Counted from the stretch's first letter, positions 1-7,530 are shown. The stretch: 10,644 nt of DNA from an uncultured Mycoplasmatota bacterium (GCA_947297555.1 CAMYTM010000009.1:1-10644), one strand, 5' to 3'. The notes: generated by a model not told the origin, from the letters alone. Numbers and translations: made by a program.

Positions 1-1544
1 CGGAAGTACTTATCCACGGTTATGAAGAATGGGGGACGGATTTACCCAAAAAATTACGTGGTATGTTTGCTTTTGCTATCTGGGATAAAGAGAGTCAAAC
101 TTTGTTTTGTGCTAGAGATCATTTTGGAATTAAACCATTTTATTATTATGAATGTGATGGAACCCTTTTGTTTGCTTCTGAAATTAAATCTTTTCTAGAA
201 TATCCAACATTTAAAAAAGAACTAAACAAAGAATTGCTCGGTCCATATCTTTCATTTAGTTTTACTCCAACAAATGAAACCTTTTTTAAAGGAGTATACC
301 GACTAGATCCAGGTTGCACTTTAACTTATCATGAAGGAGAACTAAAAATAAATCATTATTACACTATTACCTTTGATGCAAAGGAAAAAGATTTTGAAAA
401 AACCATTTTTAATATCAACGAAACCATGAAAGATTCTGTTAACCATCATATGCTAAGTGATGTAGAAGTAGGTTCCTTTTTATCTAGTGGAATAGATTCA
501 TCCTATATTGTTACATTAGCAAAACCAGATAAAACCTATACCGTTGGATATGACAACCCAAAGTATAATGAAATAGAATATGCAGAGGATTTAGCCAATC
601 GTTTACACATAAAAAATATAAGTAAAAAAATAACAAAAGAAGAATATAAAAATATTGTTCCTAAAATCCTTTATCATATGGATGAGCCTTCAAGTGATCC
701 TGCTGCTATTATGCTTTATTTTGTATCTAATCTTGCAAGTAAAGACGTAAAAGTTGTTTTATCAGGAGAAGGAGCAGATGAATTTTTTGGAGGATATAAT
801 AACTATCGTGAAGAAGTAGATTTAAAGTGGTACAATAAAATTCCTTATCCATTCCGTCGATGTGCTGCTATTTTCTTTTCTATTTTACCAGAATTTCCTG
901 GAAGAAACTTTATCGTAAGACGTGGAACAAAATTGGAAACAGATTATATTGGTGTGAATAAAGTTTATAGTGAAAGAGAAAGAAAAAAAGTATTAACCTG
1001 TGAAGATAACTTAAAAAATAAAGGGATAACCAAACCAATCTTTGAAACTGTGAAAGGAAAAGACAACATTACTAAAAAACAAGCAATTGACATTCATTTT
1101 TGGTTAATTAAAGATATCTTACAAAAAGCAGACCGTATGACTATGGCCAATTCTATTGAAGGAAGAGTTCCCTTTATAGACAAGGAAGTCTTTAAAATTG
1201 CCAGTACCCTAACCGAAAGAGAAAAGGTAACGAAAGAAAATACTAAAATTGCTTTAAGAGAAGCCGCTAAAAAAGAAATTCCAAACGAATCTTATAAAAA
1301 GAAAAAATTAGGATTTCCTGTTCCTTTACGTGAATGGTTAAGAGAAAGTGATTTCTATAACGAAGTAAAAAACACATTTCAGCAAGACTATGTAAAAGAA
1401 TTTTTTAACCAAGACTATTTAATGAAATTACTCGATGAACATAAAAATCAAAAAAAAGATACTTATAAAAAAGTATGGACAGTGTATTGCTTTTTAAAAT
1501 GGTATGAAATATTTTTCTTAGGAAAGGAGTATAATGAAATATGA
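1..1544 (+). CDS. asnB: Asparagine synthetase, glutamine-hydrolysing (5'-truncated by window edge)
   Basis: Makes asparagine from aspartate, ATP and glutamine-derived ammonia in the cytoplasm. The frame is open from base 3 and reads E-V-L-I-H-G-Y-E-E-W before the first ATG at 63, which matches the inside of the class-II glutamine amidotransferase domain. The true start and the catalytic N-terminal Cys therefore lie upstream of the window, and 63 is an internal Met. The rest of that domain follows (RDHFGIKPFYY). The synthetase domain has the ATP-pyrophosphatase loop SSGIDSS (S-G-I-D-S at 486-500), SGEGADEFFGGYNNY, and the substrate-binding stretch ADRMTMANSIEGRVPFID, then KKLGFPVPLREWL near the C-terminus. 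All hallmarks are intact, so this looks like a functional enzyme. The stop overlaps the start of the next gene (ATGA at 1541-1544), so the two are probably co-transcribed and translationally coupled. Some asnB paralogues act in envelope amidation rather than asparagine supply; the sequence alone does not separate these. Confidence 0.95.
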   Translation, partial: EVLIHGYEEWGTDLPKKLRGMFAFAIWDKESQTLFCARDHFGIKPFYYYECDGTLLFASEIKSFLEYPTFKKELNKELLGPYLSFSFTPTNETFFKGVYRLDPGCTLTYHEGELKINHYYTITFDAKEKDFEKTIFNINETMKDSVNHHMLSDVEVGSFLSSGIDSSYIVTLAKPDKTYTVGYDNPKYNEIEYAEDLANRLHIKNISKKITKEEYKNIVPKILYHMDEPSSDPAAIMLYFVSNLASKDVKVVLSGEGADEFFGGYNNYREEVDLKWYNKIPYPFRRCAAIFFSILPEFPGRNFIVRRGTKLETDYIGVNKVYSERERKKVLTCEDNLKNKGITKPIFETVKGKDNITKKQAIDIHFWLIKDILQKADRMTMANSIEGRVPFIDKEVFKIASTLTEREKVTKENTKIALREAAKKEIPNESYKKKKLGFPVPLREWLRESDFYNEVKNTFQQDYVKEFFNQDYLMKLLDEHKNQKKDTYKKVWTVYCFLKWYEIFFLGKEYNEI

Positions 1545-2173
1545 AATTAAAAAATGAACATTTAGTTTTTATCCCTATTTTCTTAATAGTTATCAACATG
1601 ATTTTAGTAGTCACTGGAAAAATTTTACCTCTTGATAACTGGGTGTATTCTTTAATTACTCACAAGAAAGTCATAACCGATATCTTGCTATTTATTACGA
1701 AATTTGGAAGCGTAAGTTATATAGTAATTATTTGTATTTTTCTTCTTATCTTTTATAAACAAAAAAAAGAATTAATGCATTTATATGGTGTTGTGATTAT
1801 CTCAACAGTTATCAACAATATCATTAAAATTATTTTTAGAAGAGCAAGACCTGCTTTAATGGGCTCATTTGTTCCTGTATTTGAAAATACCTTTAGTTTT
1901 CCATCAGGACACGCTATGGCAACGATGACTTTTTATGGTTTTCTCATATATATGATTTACAGAAAAGATATCAATAAGAAATTAAAAGGAGCATTAATAG
2001 GTGTTTTATCTGTATTGATACTGGCAGTTGGATTTAGTAGAATTTACCTATATGTTCATTACTTTAGTGATGTATTTACAGGATTTATGTGTTCTTTAGT
2101 TATCCTATACTACTATGTTAAAAAAGTGATGAAGATAGATATTTTTAATTTTGATAAAAAAGGAATTTTGTAA
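1541..2173 (+). CDS. PAP2-superfamily integral membrane phosphatase
   Basis: A 210-residue membrane protein carrying the full PAP2 (type 2 phosphatidic acid phosphatase) signature. Motif 1 is K-x6-RP (K96 to P104), motif 2 is PSGH (121-124), and motif 3 is SR-x5-H-x3-D (S166, R167, H173, D177). H173 is the expected nucleophile and H124 the expected acid/base. About six hydrophobic segments are visible (near 9-26, 46-72, 81-98, 125-140, 149-166, 177-193), typical of the family. Members dephosphorylate phosphatidate, phosphatidylglycerophosphate or undecaprenyl pyrophosphate at the membrane; the substrate here cannot be told. The start at 1541 is supported by GGAAAGGAG at 1521-1529, 11 bases upstream, and by the 4-base overlap with asnB. 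A nearby ATG at 1534 opens a frame of only seven codons. Coupling to asnB is unusual enough that a joint envelope role is possible, but that is inference. Confidence 0.93.
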   Translation: MKLKNEHLVFIPIFLIVINMILVVTGKILPLDNWVYSLITHKKVITDILLFITKFGSVSYIVIICIFLLIFYKQKKELMHLYGVVIISTVINNIIKIIFRRARPALMGSFVPVFENTFSFPSGHAMATMTFYGFLIYMIYRKDINKKLKGALIGVLSVLILAVGFSRIYLYVHYFSDVFTGFMCSLVILYYYVKKVMKIDIFNFDKKGIL

Positions 2174-2200
2174 TAATGTTTAAAGAAATTTCTAAAGAAG

Positions 2201-2656
2201 TTAATTTAATACATAAATACCAATAGTTAAATAAGTAGCAAATAATATCCAAGTTAAGTAGGGGATATTTAAAAAAGCACTTATTTTTTTCTTATATAAA
2301 AAACAATAAATAAGAAGAACTACTAGTATATCCAATAAAAGAATCCATAAGATGGCAACAAATCTGGCTTTCCATAAAAAGAAAATAAAACCCCACAAAG
2401 CATTTACAAAAAGTTGTACGTAGTACAAAAAATCAAGAATACTTCTTTCTTTAAACTCTTTCTTGTACAGAAAATAAGAAATACCCATAAAAAGATAAAG
2501 AATTGTCCAAGCAATAGGAAATAAAACTTTAGGGGGAGCAAAAGGTGGTTTTACTAAACTTGTGTAATCAATACTATTTTTGATAAAAAAAGCAACAATT
2601 CCTCCCACAAATAAAGGAAAAAATAAATAAAAAAGATAAGAAATAATTTTTTTCAT
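2201..2656 (-). CDS. tspO: TspO/MBR-family tryptophan-rich sensory protein
   Basis: A 151-residue protein of the TspO / mitochondrial benzodiazepine receptor family, which binds porphyrins and related ligands in the membrane and is linked to tetrapyrrole and stress signalling. Five hydrophobic helices fit the family fold. Family residues visible are KPPFAPP (36-42), FPIAWTILYLFMG (46-58) and the NALWGFIFF segment with its conserved Trp. I chose the start at 2656 because AGAAAGGAA lies 7 bases upstream. An in-frame ATG at 2683 would add nine residues (MIVIERNLF) and lacks a comparable site. The gene converges on the PAP2 gene with 27 bases between the stops. A TATACT box on the minus strand at 2686-2691 may be its -10. 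The fold assignment is firm; the ligand is unknown. Confidence 0.92.
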   Translation of the reverse strand: MKKIISYLFYLFFPLFVGGIVAFFIKNSIDYTSLVKPPFAPPKVLFPIAWTILYLFMGISYFLYKKEFKERSILDFLYYVQLFVNALWGFIFFLWKARFVAILWILLLDILVVLLIYCFLYKKKISAFLNIPYLTWILFATYLTIGIYVLN

Positions 2657-2718
2657 AAACAAATTCCTTTCTATTACTATCATATAGTATAAACAAGAAA
2701 ATATGTGTTTTAGTAAAG

Positions 2719-2743
2719 TATGTTATAATAAAATACGAAGGAG
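2719..2743 (+). promoter_or_regulatory. Extended -10 promoter and RBS for the UDG-like/Qng1 operon
   Basis: TATG-T-TATAAT at 2719-2729 is a perfect TRTGn extended -10. No convincing -35 is seen. GAAGGAG at 2737-2743 lies 6 bases before the ATG at 2750. This fixes the operon start and shows that the reading frame beginning at 2750 is the authentic one. Confidence 0.75.
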
Positions 2744-2749
2744 TACAAA

Positions 2750-3399
2750 ATGAAACTAGAAGAATTAAACAAAGAATATGATAAATTACAACAGAAATAT
2801 GGTGCTAAAGAATTAAATTCTATCTATAACGGAGGATGTAAGGAGAATCCAAATATTTGTTTTGTATTTATGAATCCAACAGGAAAAATCCATCTTCTTT
2901 GAAAAGTTGGGAAGGAATTCGCTCTCCTTGGCTAGGAACTAAAAACATTTGGGATTTATTTTATAGTTTAAATTTAATGGAAGAAAAAATATACCAAGAG
3001 ATAAAAAAGAAAAAAGGTAATGATTGGACACCTCTATTTGCCAAAAAAGTCTATGAAGAAGTAAAAAAACATAAATACTTTATTACAAACTTAGGAAAAT
3101 GCACCCAGATAGATGCAAGACCACTTCCTGATAGTGTATACAAAGAGTATTTAGAACTCCTAAAAAATGAAATAGAAATTATAAACCCAAAAGTAATTGT
3201 GTTATTTGGAAATCAAGTGAGTTCTATTGTACTTAATGAAAAGATTTCCGTTTCCCTTTGCCGAAGGAAAAAATTTATAAGAGAAATAAATGGCAAAAAA
3301 TACAAGTTCTTTTCTGTATTTTATCCAGTAGGAAATGGCAGATTTAATATTGCTAAATCCATTGAAGATATTAAGTGGATAATTGAGCGTGAGGTGTAA
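2750..3399 (+). pseudogene. Uracil-DNA-glycosylase-superfamily protein, interrupted by a one-base frameshift
   Basis: The gene begins with ATG 2750 behind a strong ribosome binding site and reads 50 codons to a TGA at 2900-2902, passing YNGGC and ICFVFMNPTGK. The rest of the protein continues in another frame from about 2887 (NPSSLKSWEGIRSPWLGTKN) to 3399. Joined by restoring one A in the A5 run at 2884-2888, the product is about 216 residues and collinear with compact UDG-superfamily (PF03167-like) proteins. The MNPTG segment is in the active-site loop position. IINPKVIVLFGNQ is the central strand and helix. FYPVGNGRFN sits where canonical enzymes have the HPS-type motif, with Tyr in place of His. 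Canonical members excise uracil from DNA; with the changed motif the substrate is uncertain. Apart from the missing base the gene looks undecayed, so a sequencing or assembly error, a recent mutation or phase variation are all possible. It is followed two bases later by the Qng1 gene. Confidence 0.8.
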
Positions 3400-3401
3400 G
3401 A

Positions 3402-4346
3402 ATGAATTATTTTGAAAAAGTAATTACAAGTTGTGAATATGTTGCACAAAACAGTAAATATGTAAAAATCAATGAACAAGAAATAGAAAACTTTGTGAAT
3501 AATTTTGAGATAAGACAAATGCCTCATTGGTTATCTTCCAATCCTTTTGGACTTTTAGATTTTAAAATATCAGATATCGTAGAAATTTTAATGATTTTAG
3601 GTTCTATTGATTGTTCTTTTTGGGGAGAACCTAAATGGACTTTAACAACAAAAGATGGGAAAAAAGTAGATGGTGCTTTTGCATTAATCTATGCTTTAGT
3701 AAACTTAAAAAAAGAAAAAGGAAAACTAGACTTTGAACAAATAACATTTGAAGAATTTAAAACCTATCTAACAGGAAATATAGAAATTCCATTATTAGAA
3801 GAAAGATATGAAGTTGTAAAAGAAGTAAGTAGAATAATAAACAAAAAAATGAATGGCAACTTTTATGAGTTTATAAAAGAGGTAACGAAAGATGAAGATT
3901 TATTTAAAATCATAGTAGATTATTTTCCAAGTTTTCAAGATACAAGAACTTATAAAGGCCAAACAATTTATTTTTATAAACTTGCCCAACTGGTTGTTTC
4001 AGACATTTTACATATTAGAGAAATAAAAGAAAATATAAAAGTGGATTATTCACATTTAGTTGGTTGTGCAGACTATAAAATTCCTCAAAGTTTAAGAGGA
4101 ATACATATTCTAGAATATGCCAAGGAACTAGCAAATTTAGTAGACAAAAAAATAGAGATAAAAGAAAACTCGATTTACGAAGTCGAAATAAGAGCCAATA
4201 TGATGATTGCTTTAAAGAAATTAAAAGAGAAGTTAAACAATAACTCTATAACAAGTATCGAATTAAACGATATTTTGTGGTCTTTAGGACAAGATAAAAC
4301 CAAAAATTTTTCCCCTTATCATAGAACAAGAACAATGTCTTATTAA
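3402..4346 (+). CDS. Queuosine-5'-phosphate N-glycosylase/hydrolase (Qng1, DUF2419 family)
   Basis: A 314-residue cytoplasmic protein of the queuosine salvage family (human QNG1/C9orf64, DUF2419). The family releases the base queuine from queuosine 5'-monophosphate so it can be reused for tRNA modification. Family signatures visible in order are FWGEPKW (73-79), FPSFQDTR (175-182), YFYKLAQLVVSDI (190-202), the active-site region CADYKIPQSLRG (222-233), EVEIRANMMIALKKL (260-274) and a C-terminal YHRTRTMSY that ends the protein as in other family members. Length matches the family (about 300-340). GAGGTG at 3391-3396 serves as the ribosome binding site and overlaps the end of the upstream gene, so the two are in one operon. 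A salvage enzyme implies a nutritional dependence on queuine, but no queuine transporter or tRNA-guanine transglycosylase is in the window to confirm this. No clear terminator follows on the plus strand. Confidence 0.9.
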   Translation: MNYFEKVITSCEYVAQNSKYVKINEQEIENFVNNFEIRQMPHWLSSNPFGLLDFKISDIVEILMILGSIDCSFWGEPKWTLTTKDGKKVDGAFALIYALVNLKKEKGKLDFEQITFEEFKTYLTGNIEIPLLEERYEVVKEVSRIINKKMNGNFYEFIKEVTKDEDLFKIIVDYFPSFQDTRTYKGQTIYFYKLAQLVVSDILHIREIKENIKVDYSHLVGCADYKIPQSLRGIHILEYAKELANLVDKKIEIKENSIYEVEIRANMMIALKKLKEKLNNNSITSIELNDILWSLGQDKTKNFSPYHRTRTMSY

Positions 4347-4401
4347 AAAATACAATTTAATTATTAATTTCTTTAAGATTTTTTCAGTGTAAATATAAAA
4401 A

Positions 4402-4414
4402 AGCCTGTAAGGCT
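4402..4414 (-). terminator. Rho-independent terminator of the HAD phosphatase gene
   Basis: Read on the minus strand, AGCCT-TAC-AGGCT forms a 5-bp stem with a 3-base loop, followed directly by a run of six T. The first two bases of the TAG stop codon fall in the outer arm, so translation and termination signals overlap. On the plus strand there is no T run, so it should not stop the Qng1 transcript efficiently. Confidence 0.7.
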
Positions 4415-5120
4415 ACAATTTACGAGTAAGTTCTAATAAATGGTCTATTTCCATAGTAGGTGTATATTCTTCACTAAGTGGTAAATGATGAGGATTAAAC
4501 CAACATGTATCAATTCCATTTCTCATGCCACCAAGAATATCACTAGTTAAAGAATCTCCTATAAGAAGAATTTCAGATTTATCACACTCGCATTTTTGGA
4601 ATACATATTGGAAAAATTTCGGGTGAGGTTTATTTTCTCCAACAACTTCTGCACAAATAATATCATATTCAAATGGAGAATCCATTACAATATCTAATTT
4701 ATGTTGAATTAACTTTTTAACACCATTTGTAGGAAAAATAATCTTATATCGATCTTTAAGAATTTCTAAAGTTTCTTTTGCCCCTGAAATTGGTTCTAAA
4801 GTATCTCCTAAATGATTTGTATAGATTTCATTTAATAATTGTGCAGTACTATCGTCTAAAAAAAGGAATTCATAAAATTTTTGAAAACGTAATGAACGAA
4901 GGTAGGTTGCAAAGTCCTCTGTCCCTTTTGGAATTAAAATCTTGCCACTTTGAAAGTCGTTCCAAAAACAATTATCAAAAGTTATAAAAGCATTTCCAAG
5001 TTCTTCTGTGTATGGGATTTGTAAATAAGAAGAAACATTAGAAAAAGCAATCTTTCTAGACTTTGTATCATCAATCAATGTATCGTCTATATCAAATGCT
5101 AGCACTTTATATTGATTCAT
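4413..5120 (-). CDS. HAD-family (YjjG-like) noncanonical pyrimidine nucleotidase
   Basis: A 235-residue haloacid dehalogenase-superfamily phosphohydrolase with all four motifs. Motif I is DIDDTL (nucleophile D10, acid/base D12). Motif II is FPTNG (T131). Motif III is the K164 region (ENKPHPKFF). Motif IV is GDSLTSD (D189, D194). The helical cap between residues about 20 and 95 and the overall length resemble the YjjG/YfnB subgroup, which removes phosphate from pyrimidine nucleotides, including damaged ones, as a house-cleaning activity. The specific substrate is inferred from family resemblance. The start at 5120 has AAGGTGAT 4 bases upstream (5125-5132). The gene stands alone, divergent from the Ppx-like gene, with its own promoter and terminator. 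Confidence 0.88.
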   Translation of the reverse strand: MNQYKVLAFDIDDTLIDDTKSRKIAFSNVSSYLQIPYTEELGNAFITFDNCFWNDFQSGKILIPKGTEDFATYLRSLRFQKFYEFLFLDDSTAQLLNEIYTNHLGDTLEPISGAKETLEILKDRYKIIFPTNGVKKLIQHKLDIVMDSPFEYDIICAEVVGENKPHPKFFQYVFQKCECDKSEILLIGDSLTSDILGGMRNGIDTCWFNPHHLPLSEEYTPTMEIDHLLELTRKL

Positions 5121-5139
5121 CTAAATCACCTTGAAACGT

Positions 5140-5170
5140 ATTATAACATATCGTTTGTAATAATTGTCAA
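5140..5170 (-). promoter_or_regulatory. Promoter of the HAD phosphatase gene
   Basis: On the minus strand a perfect TTGACA (5165-5170) is followed after 19 bases by TATAAT (5140-5145) preceded by TATGT, an extended -10. The spacer is 2 bases longer than ideal, which the extended -10 may compensate. Confidence 0.7.
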
Positions 5171-5217
5171 ATTTTATTGGCTATTATTTATCTCTCTCAA
5201 ACAATGTCGAAAAAAGG

Positions 5218-5244
5218 TATAACATACACAACTTGTATGTTATA
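5218..5244. promoter_or_regulatory. Perfect 11-bp inverted repeat, candidate operator over the Ppx-like promoter
   Basis: The arms TATAACATACA (5218-5228) and TGTATGTTATA (5234-5244) are perfect complements around a 5-base spacer (CAACT). The right arm overlaps the -10 box of the downstream gene, the usual place for a repressor site. No regulator gene lies in the window. The site could instead be a transcript hairpin, but it sits mostly upstream of the expected start point, which favours DNA binding. Confidence 0.55.
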
Positions 5245-5261
5245 ATGAAACTAGATGGAGG
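5236..5261 (+). promoter_or_regulatory. Extended -10 promoter and RBS of the Ppx/GppA-like gene
   Basis: TATG-T-TATAAT at 5236-5246 is an extended -10; the -35 position is occupied by the left arm of the inverted repeat and matches no consensus. GGAGG at 5257-5261 lies 5 bases before the ATG at 5267. An upstream ATG at 5255 would include this site inside the gene and leave a leader of only a few bases, so 5267 is preferred. Confidence 0.7.
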
Positions 5262-5266
5262 AAAAA

Positions 5267-6169
5267 ATGAAAGAATATTACATTGATTTAGGTTCTTCTA
5301 CAATTAAGGTATATGTTTATCAAGAAGAACTTTCGCTATTAGAAGAGCATTCAATTTATTTCAAAAATGATTTTTCAAAGGAACACGGAATTAGCGAATC
5401 AAATAAAAAAGAATTATTTGCTTATTTTACAGATTTAAAGCAAAAATATGAATTTACTTATGAAAATACCCATATTTTTGTAACAGGTATATTTAGAGAA
5501 CTTTTTTACAATAAGAAACAAGAACTGGTAAAAGATTTTAATGACAAATTAGACTTACATTTTAATATTATTAGCCATGGAATCGAAAATTATTATTTAG
5601 GAAAAGCAACAGAAAATAGTTATAATAACAAAAAAGTAATGATTATTAATATGGGTGGCAAAACAACAGAAATAATTACTTTTTTAGAAGGAAAAATTAA
5701 AGACCGAAAAAATCTAGTAGTTGGTGTTGCAGACTTAATGAATGAGTTTCCCAAGGTAAATGAAAGTGTAAGCAGTGTAACAATAGAAGACATGAATAAT
5801 TTTGTCAAAGAAAAACTAGAAGGAATTTCTTTTGATCAAGATTATGATTGTGCTATTTTTACAGGTGGAGAAGAAAGATTTGAAAAATTAACTGATTTTA
5901 ATTTAAAAGAAAACGATTTATTTTATGATGGCATCCATAAATACAAAGTATCTTATGAAGATTATGTCGAGGGAACTAAAAAAGTATTCTTTGATGAAAG
6001 ATATACTTTAGAAAGACTATACAAATTAATGCCTGGAAATCCAAAATGGATGGACGGAGCAAGACCAGGAGCCATTATTCCTCTTGCTATATTTGATTTA
6101 GCCAACATTAAAACAATCATTCCATCAGATGTAAATTTAATTCATGGTGTGATTAATGATTTAAAATAA
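5267..6169 (+). CDS. Ppx/GppA-like phosphatase (ASKHA fold)
   Basis: A 300-residue protein of the exopolyphosphatase / guanosine pentaphosphatase superfamily. The first phosphate-binding loop is IDLGSSTIKVYVY (from residue 6). The second is INMGGKTTEIITF. Between them ISHGIENYYLG occupies the place of the family's sGeEE motif, with the Glu as the likely catalytic residue. The C-terminal ARPGAIIPLAIF matches the region where Ppx enzymes close the nucleotide pocket. It has the two-domain core only, without the helical C-terminal extension of long Ppx proteins. Canonical members degrade polyphosphate or (p)ppGpp. This copy is divergent in its loops, so the substrate is open. It is monocistronic, between a strong extended -10 with a putative operator and a good terminator. 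Confidence 0.8.
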   Translation: MKEYYIDLGSSTIKVYVYQEELSLLEEHSIYFKNDFSKEHGISESNKKELFAYFTDLKQKYEFTYENTHIFVTGIFRELFYNKKQELVKDFNDKLDLHFNIISHGIENYYLGKATENSYNNKKVMIINMGGKTTEIITFLEGKIKDRKNLVVGVADLMNEFPKVNESVSSVTIEDMNNFVKEKLEGISFDQDYDCAIFTGGEERFEKLTDFNLKENDLFYDGIHKYKVSYEDYVEGTKKVFFDERYTLERLYKLMPGNPKWMDGARPGAIIPLAIFDLANIKTIIPSDVNLIHGVINDLK

Positions 6170-6173
6170 CGAT

Positions 6174-6203
6174 AAAACTTAAGAAACAAACTTAAGTTTT
6201 TTT
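6174..6203 (+). terminator. Rho-independent terminator after the Ppx-like gene
   Basis: AAAACTTAAG (6174-6183), a 7-base loop, then CTTAAGTTTT (6191-6200) form a 10-bp stem whose 3' side runs into seven consecutive T (6197-6203). The stem is AT-rich. It begins 4 bases after the TAA and may also act weakly on the converging capA-like gene. Confidence 0.75.
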
Positions 6204-6229
6204 GTACTTTTGACAAATAAAAAAGTACA

Positions 6230-7414
6230 TTAAGAAACTCCCAATGTGCCAACTAATATACTTTTATCATTTTTATTTATAATCGCTTCATATTCTGCTT
6301 TTACTTTAGAAACATCTTGTCCCAGTTCCTGATTAGTTAATTTGTAAAAAGGAATCACTCTATAATTTGTGTGTTTTGCTGTATGATAAGTATAATGTAA
6401 ATCTCCTTTTATATTATCAATGGTAATAGAAGTTTCTCCATTTTCTACAACTTTGTGAATATCTAAAGAAGAGATAAGACCAATGCGCTTGTTAAGATCT
6501 CCTTGACCAGAAATAAAGTTTCCTAAAGAATAAATAACAACGGTATCTCCAATGTGTTCTATGGGTTGAATTACATGTGGGTGAGAACCAATAATCACAT
6601 CAACCCCTAAATCTTTCAAAAATTCTGCTTGTTCTCTTTGTTCCTTTGTAGGAGTATGTGTATACTCAACACCCCAATGCATTGCTACAAGAACAACATC
6701 TACTTTATCTCGTACGGCTTCAATTTCTTTTTTCACTATGTCTTTATCAAAAACATTTACTAAATATTCTTTTCCTTTAGGAACTGGTATACCATTTGTT
6801 CCATAGGTATAAGCGAGAAAAGCATAGGTAATACCATTTTTCTCCCCAATATGACTTCTTGATTGATCTTCAAAAGAATCATAACTACCAGCAGTTAGAA
6901 CACCTGTTTTTTCTCTCCAATAAGAAACAGATCTTAAAATTGCTTTTTCTCCTCTATCCATACTATGATTATTTGATAGACTCACTAGATTAAATCCTGC
7001 TTTTATATATGCATCTCCAATTTCTTGAGGAGAATTAAAAGTGGGATAACTAGATAATCCAAGTTCTGTTCCACCCAATATCGTTTCTTGATTATAATAG
7101 GCTAAATCAAAATTTTTTATAATCGGAGCAATATCTACAAGTTGTGAATCAAAATTATAAGTGCCATCTTTTTGTAGCCCATCTTTATAAGCACCAGTAT
7201 GATATAAAGCATCTCCTACCATAACTAAAGAAAGATTATACTCTTGTCTTTTCTCTTCTTCAGGTTGTTCTTCTAAGATAGGTTCTTTTTCTACTTCTAC
7301 TTCTTTATTTGGTTTTGTAAAAATTTTACTTTCTATGAAATAAAGAGAAATACTACCAACAAGCAGAAGTGTCAAAAGAATAATCCATATACTTCTAATT
7401 CTTTTCTGTTTCAT
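6230..7414 (-). CDS. CapA-family membrane-anchored metallophosphatase-like protein
   Basis: A 394-residue protein of the CapA/PgsA family (PGA_cap domain, calcineurin-like metallophosphoesterase fold). One N-terminal transmembrane anchor (about 9-26) follows a basic start, so the catalytic domain faces outside. A Glu/Lys-rich linker (about 36-58) joins it to the domain. Family residues are MVGDALYH (65-72), the SNNH (147-150), MHWGVEY (245-251), IGSHPHVIQP (275-284) and YSLGNF (295-300), which hold the metal-site His, Asp and Asn. In bacilli CapA/PgsA takes part in poly-gamma-glutamate capsule export, but many family members occur, as here, without capB/capC, and their role is unknown. The start at 7414 has AAGTGGAG (7422-7429) 7 bases upstream. 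No capsule genes are in the window, so a capsule role should not be assumed. Confidence 0.88.
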   Translation of the reverse strand: MKQKRIRSIWIILLTLLLVGSISLYFIESKIFTKPNKEVEVEKEPILEEQPEEEKRQEYNLSLVMVGDALYHTGAYKDGLQKDGTYNFDSQLVDIAPIIKNFDLAYYNQETILGGTELGLSSYPTFNSPQEIGDAYIKAGFNLVSLSNNHSMDRGEKAILRSVSYWREKTGVLTAGSYDSFEDQSRSHIGEKNGITYAFLAYTYGTNGIPVPKGKEYLVNVFDKDIVKKEIEAVRDKVDVVLVAMHWGVEYTHTPTKEQREQAEFLKDLGVDVIIGSHPHVIQPIEHIGDTVVIYSLGNFISGQGDLNKRIGLISSLDIHKVVENGETSITIDNIKGDLHYTYHTAKHTNYRVIPFYKLTNQELGQDVSKVKAEYEAIINKNDKSILVGTLGVS

Positions 7415-7443
7415 TTTACAACTCCACTTCTATTTATATGTCA

Positions 7444-7454
7444 ATTGTATCATA
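7444..7454 (-). promoter_or_regulatory. Extended -10 promoter of the capA-like gene
   Basis: On the minus strand TATG-A-TACAAT forms a TRTGn extended -10. The -35 position carries no recognisable box. The expected start is near 7437, giving a leader of about 22 bases with the ribosome binding site. Confidence 0.55.
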
Positions 7455-7530
7455 AAAAAAGAAAGAAGGGAAAAAAATAAAATAAGATAAAAATTAAATA
7501 AAAAATATATAAAGCGTATTTCATTTGTAA

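Noticed and set aside
1541..1544. Mycoplasma-type code (TGA read as Trp)
   Set aside because: TGA is a genuine stop at the end of asnB, directly overlapping the next start, and Trp is encoded by TGG throughout.
2657..2683. Upstream ATG start for tspO (nine extra residues)
   Set aside because: The ATG at 2656 has AGAAAGGAA at good spacing and gives the family's usual N-terminus.
2881..2902. Programmed -1 ribosomal frameshift in the UDG-like gene
   Set aside because: The run is G-GAA-AAA-TCC type with five A and gives no X-XXY-YYZ heptamer in the reading phase, and I see no stable hairpin just downstream. A lost base is simpler.
2857..3399. Separate 180-residue gene starting at a TTG at 2857
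   Set aside because: No ribosome binding site fits. The sequence before the A-run in this frame does not match the family, whereas the frame from 2750 does.
5255..5266. Upstream ATG start for the Ppx-like gene
   Set aside because: It would put the ribosome binding site inside the coding region and leave almost no leader after the -10 box.
1405..5808. Short opposite-strand or shifted open frames of 62-69 codons (1405-1614 minus, 3321-3527 minus, 4778-4987 plus, 5620-5808 minus)
   Set aside because: All lie on top of well-supported genes, lack family resemblance and have no convincing ribosome binding sites.
6204..6228. Inverted repeat GTACTTTT / AAAAGTAC as a terminator for the capA-like gene
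   Set aside because: Neither strand has a T run after the stem, so it is only an imperfect candidate; the adjacent 6174-6203 hairpin is the convincing signal.
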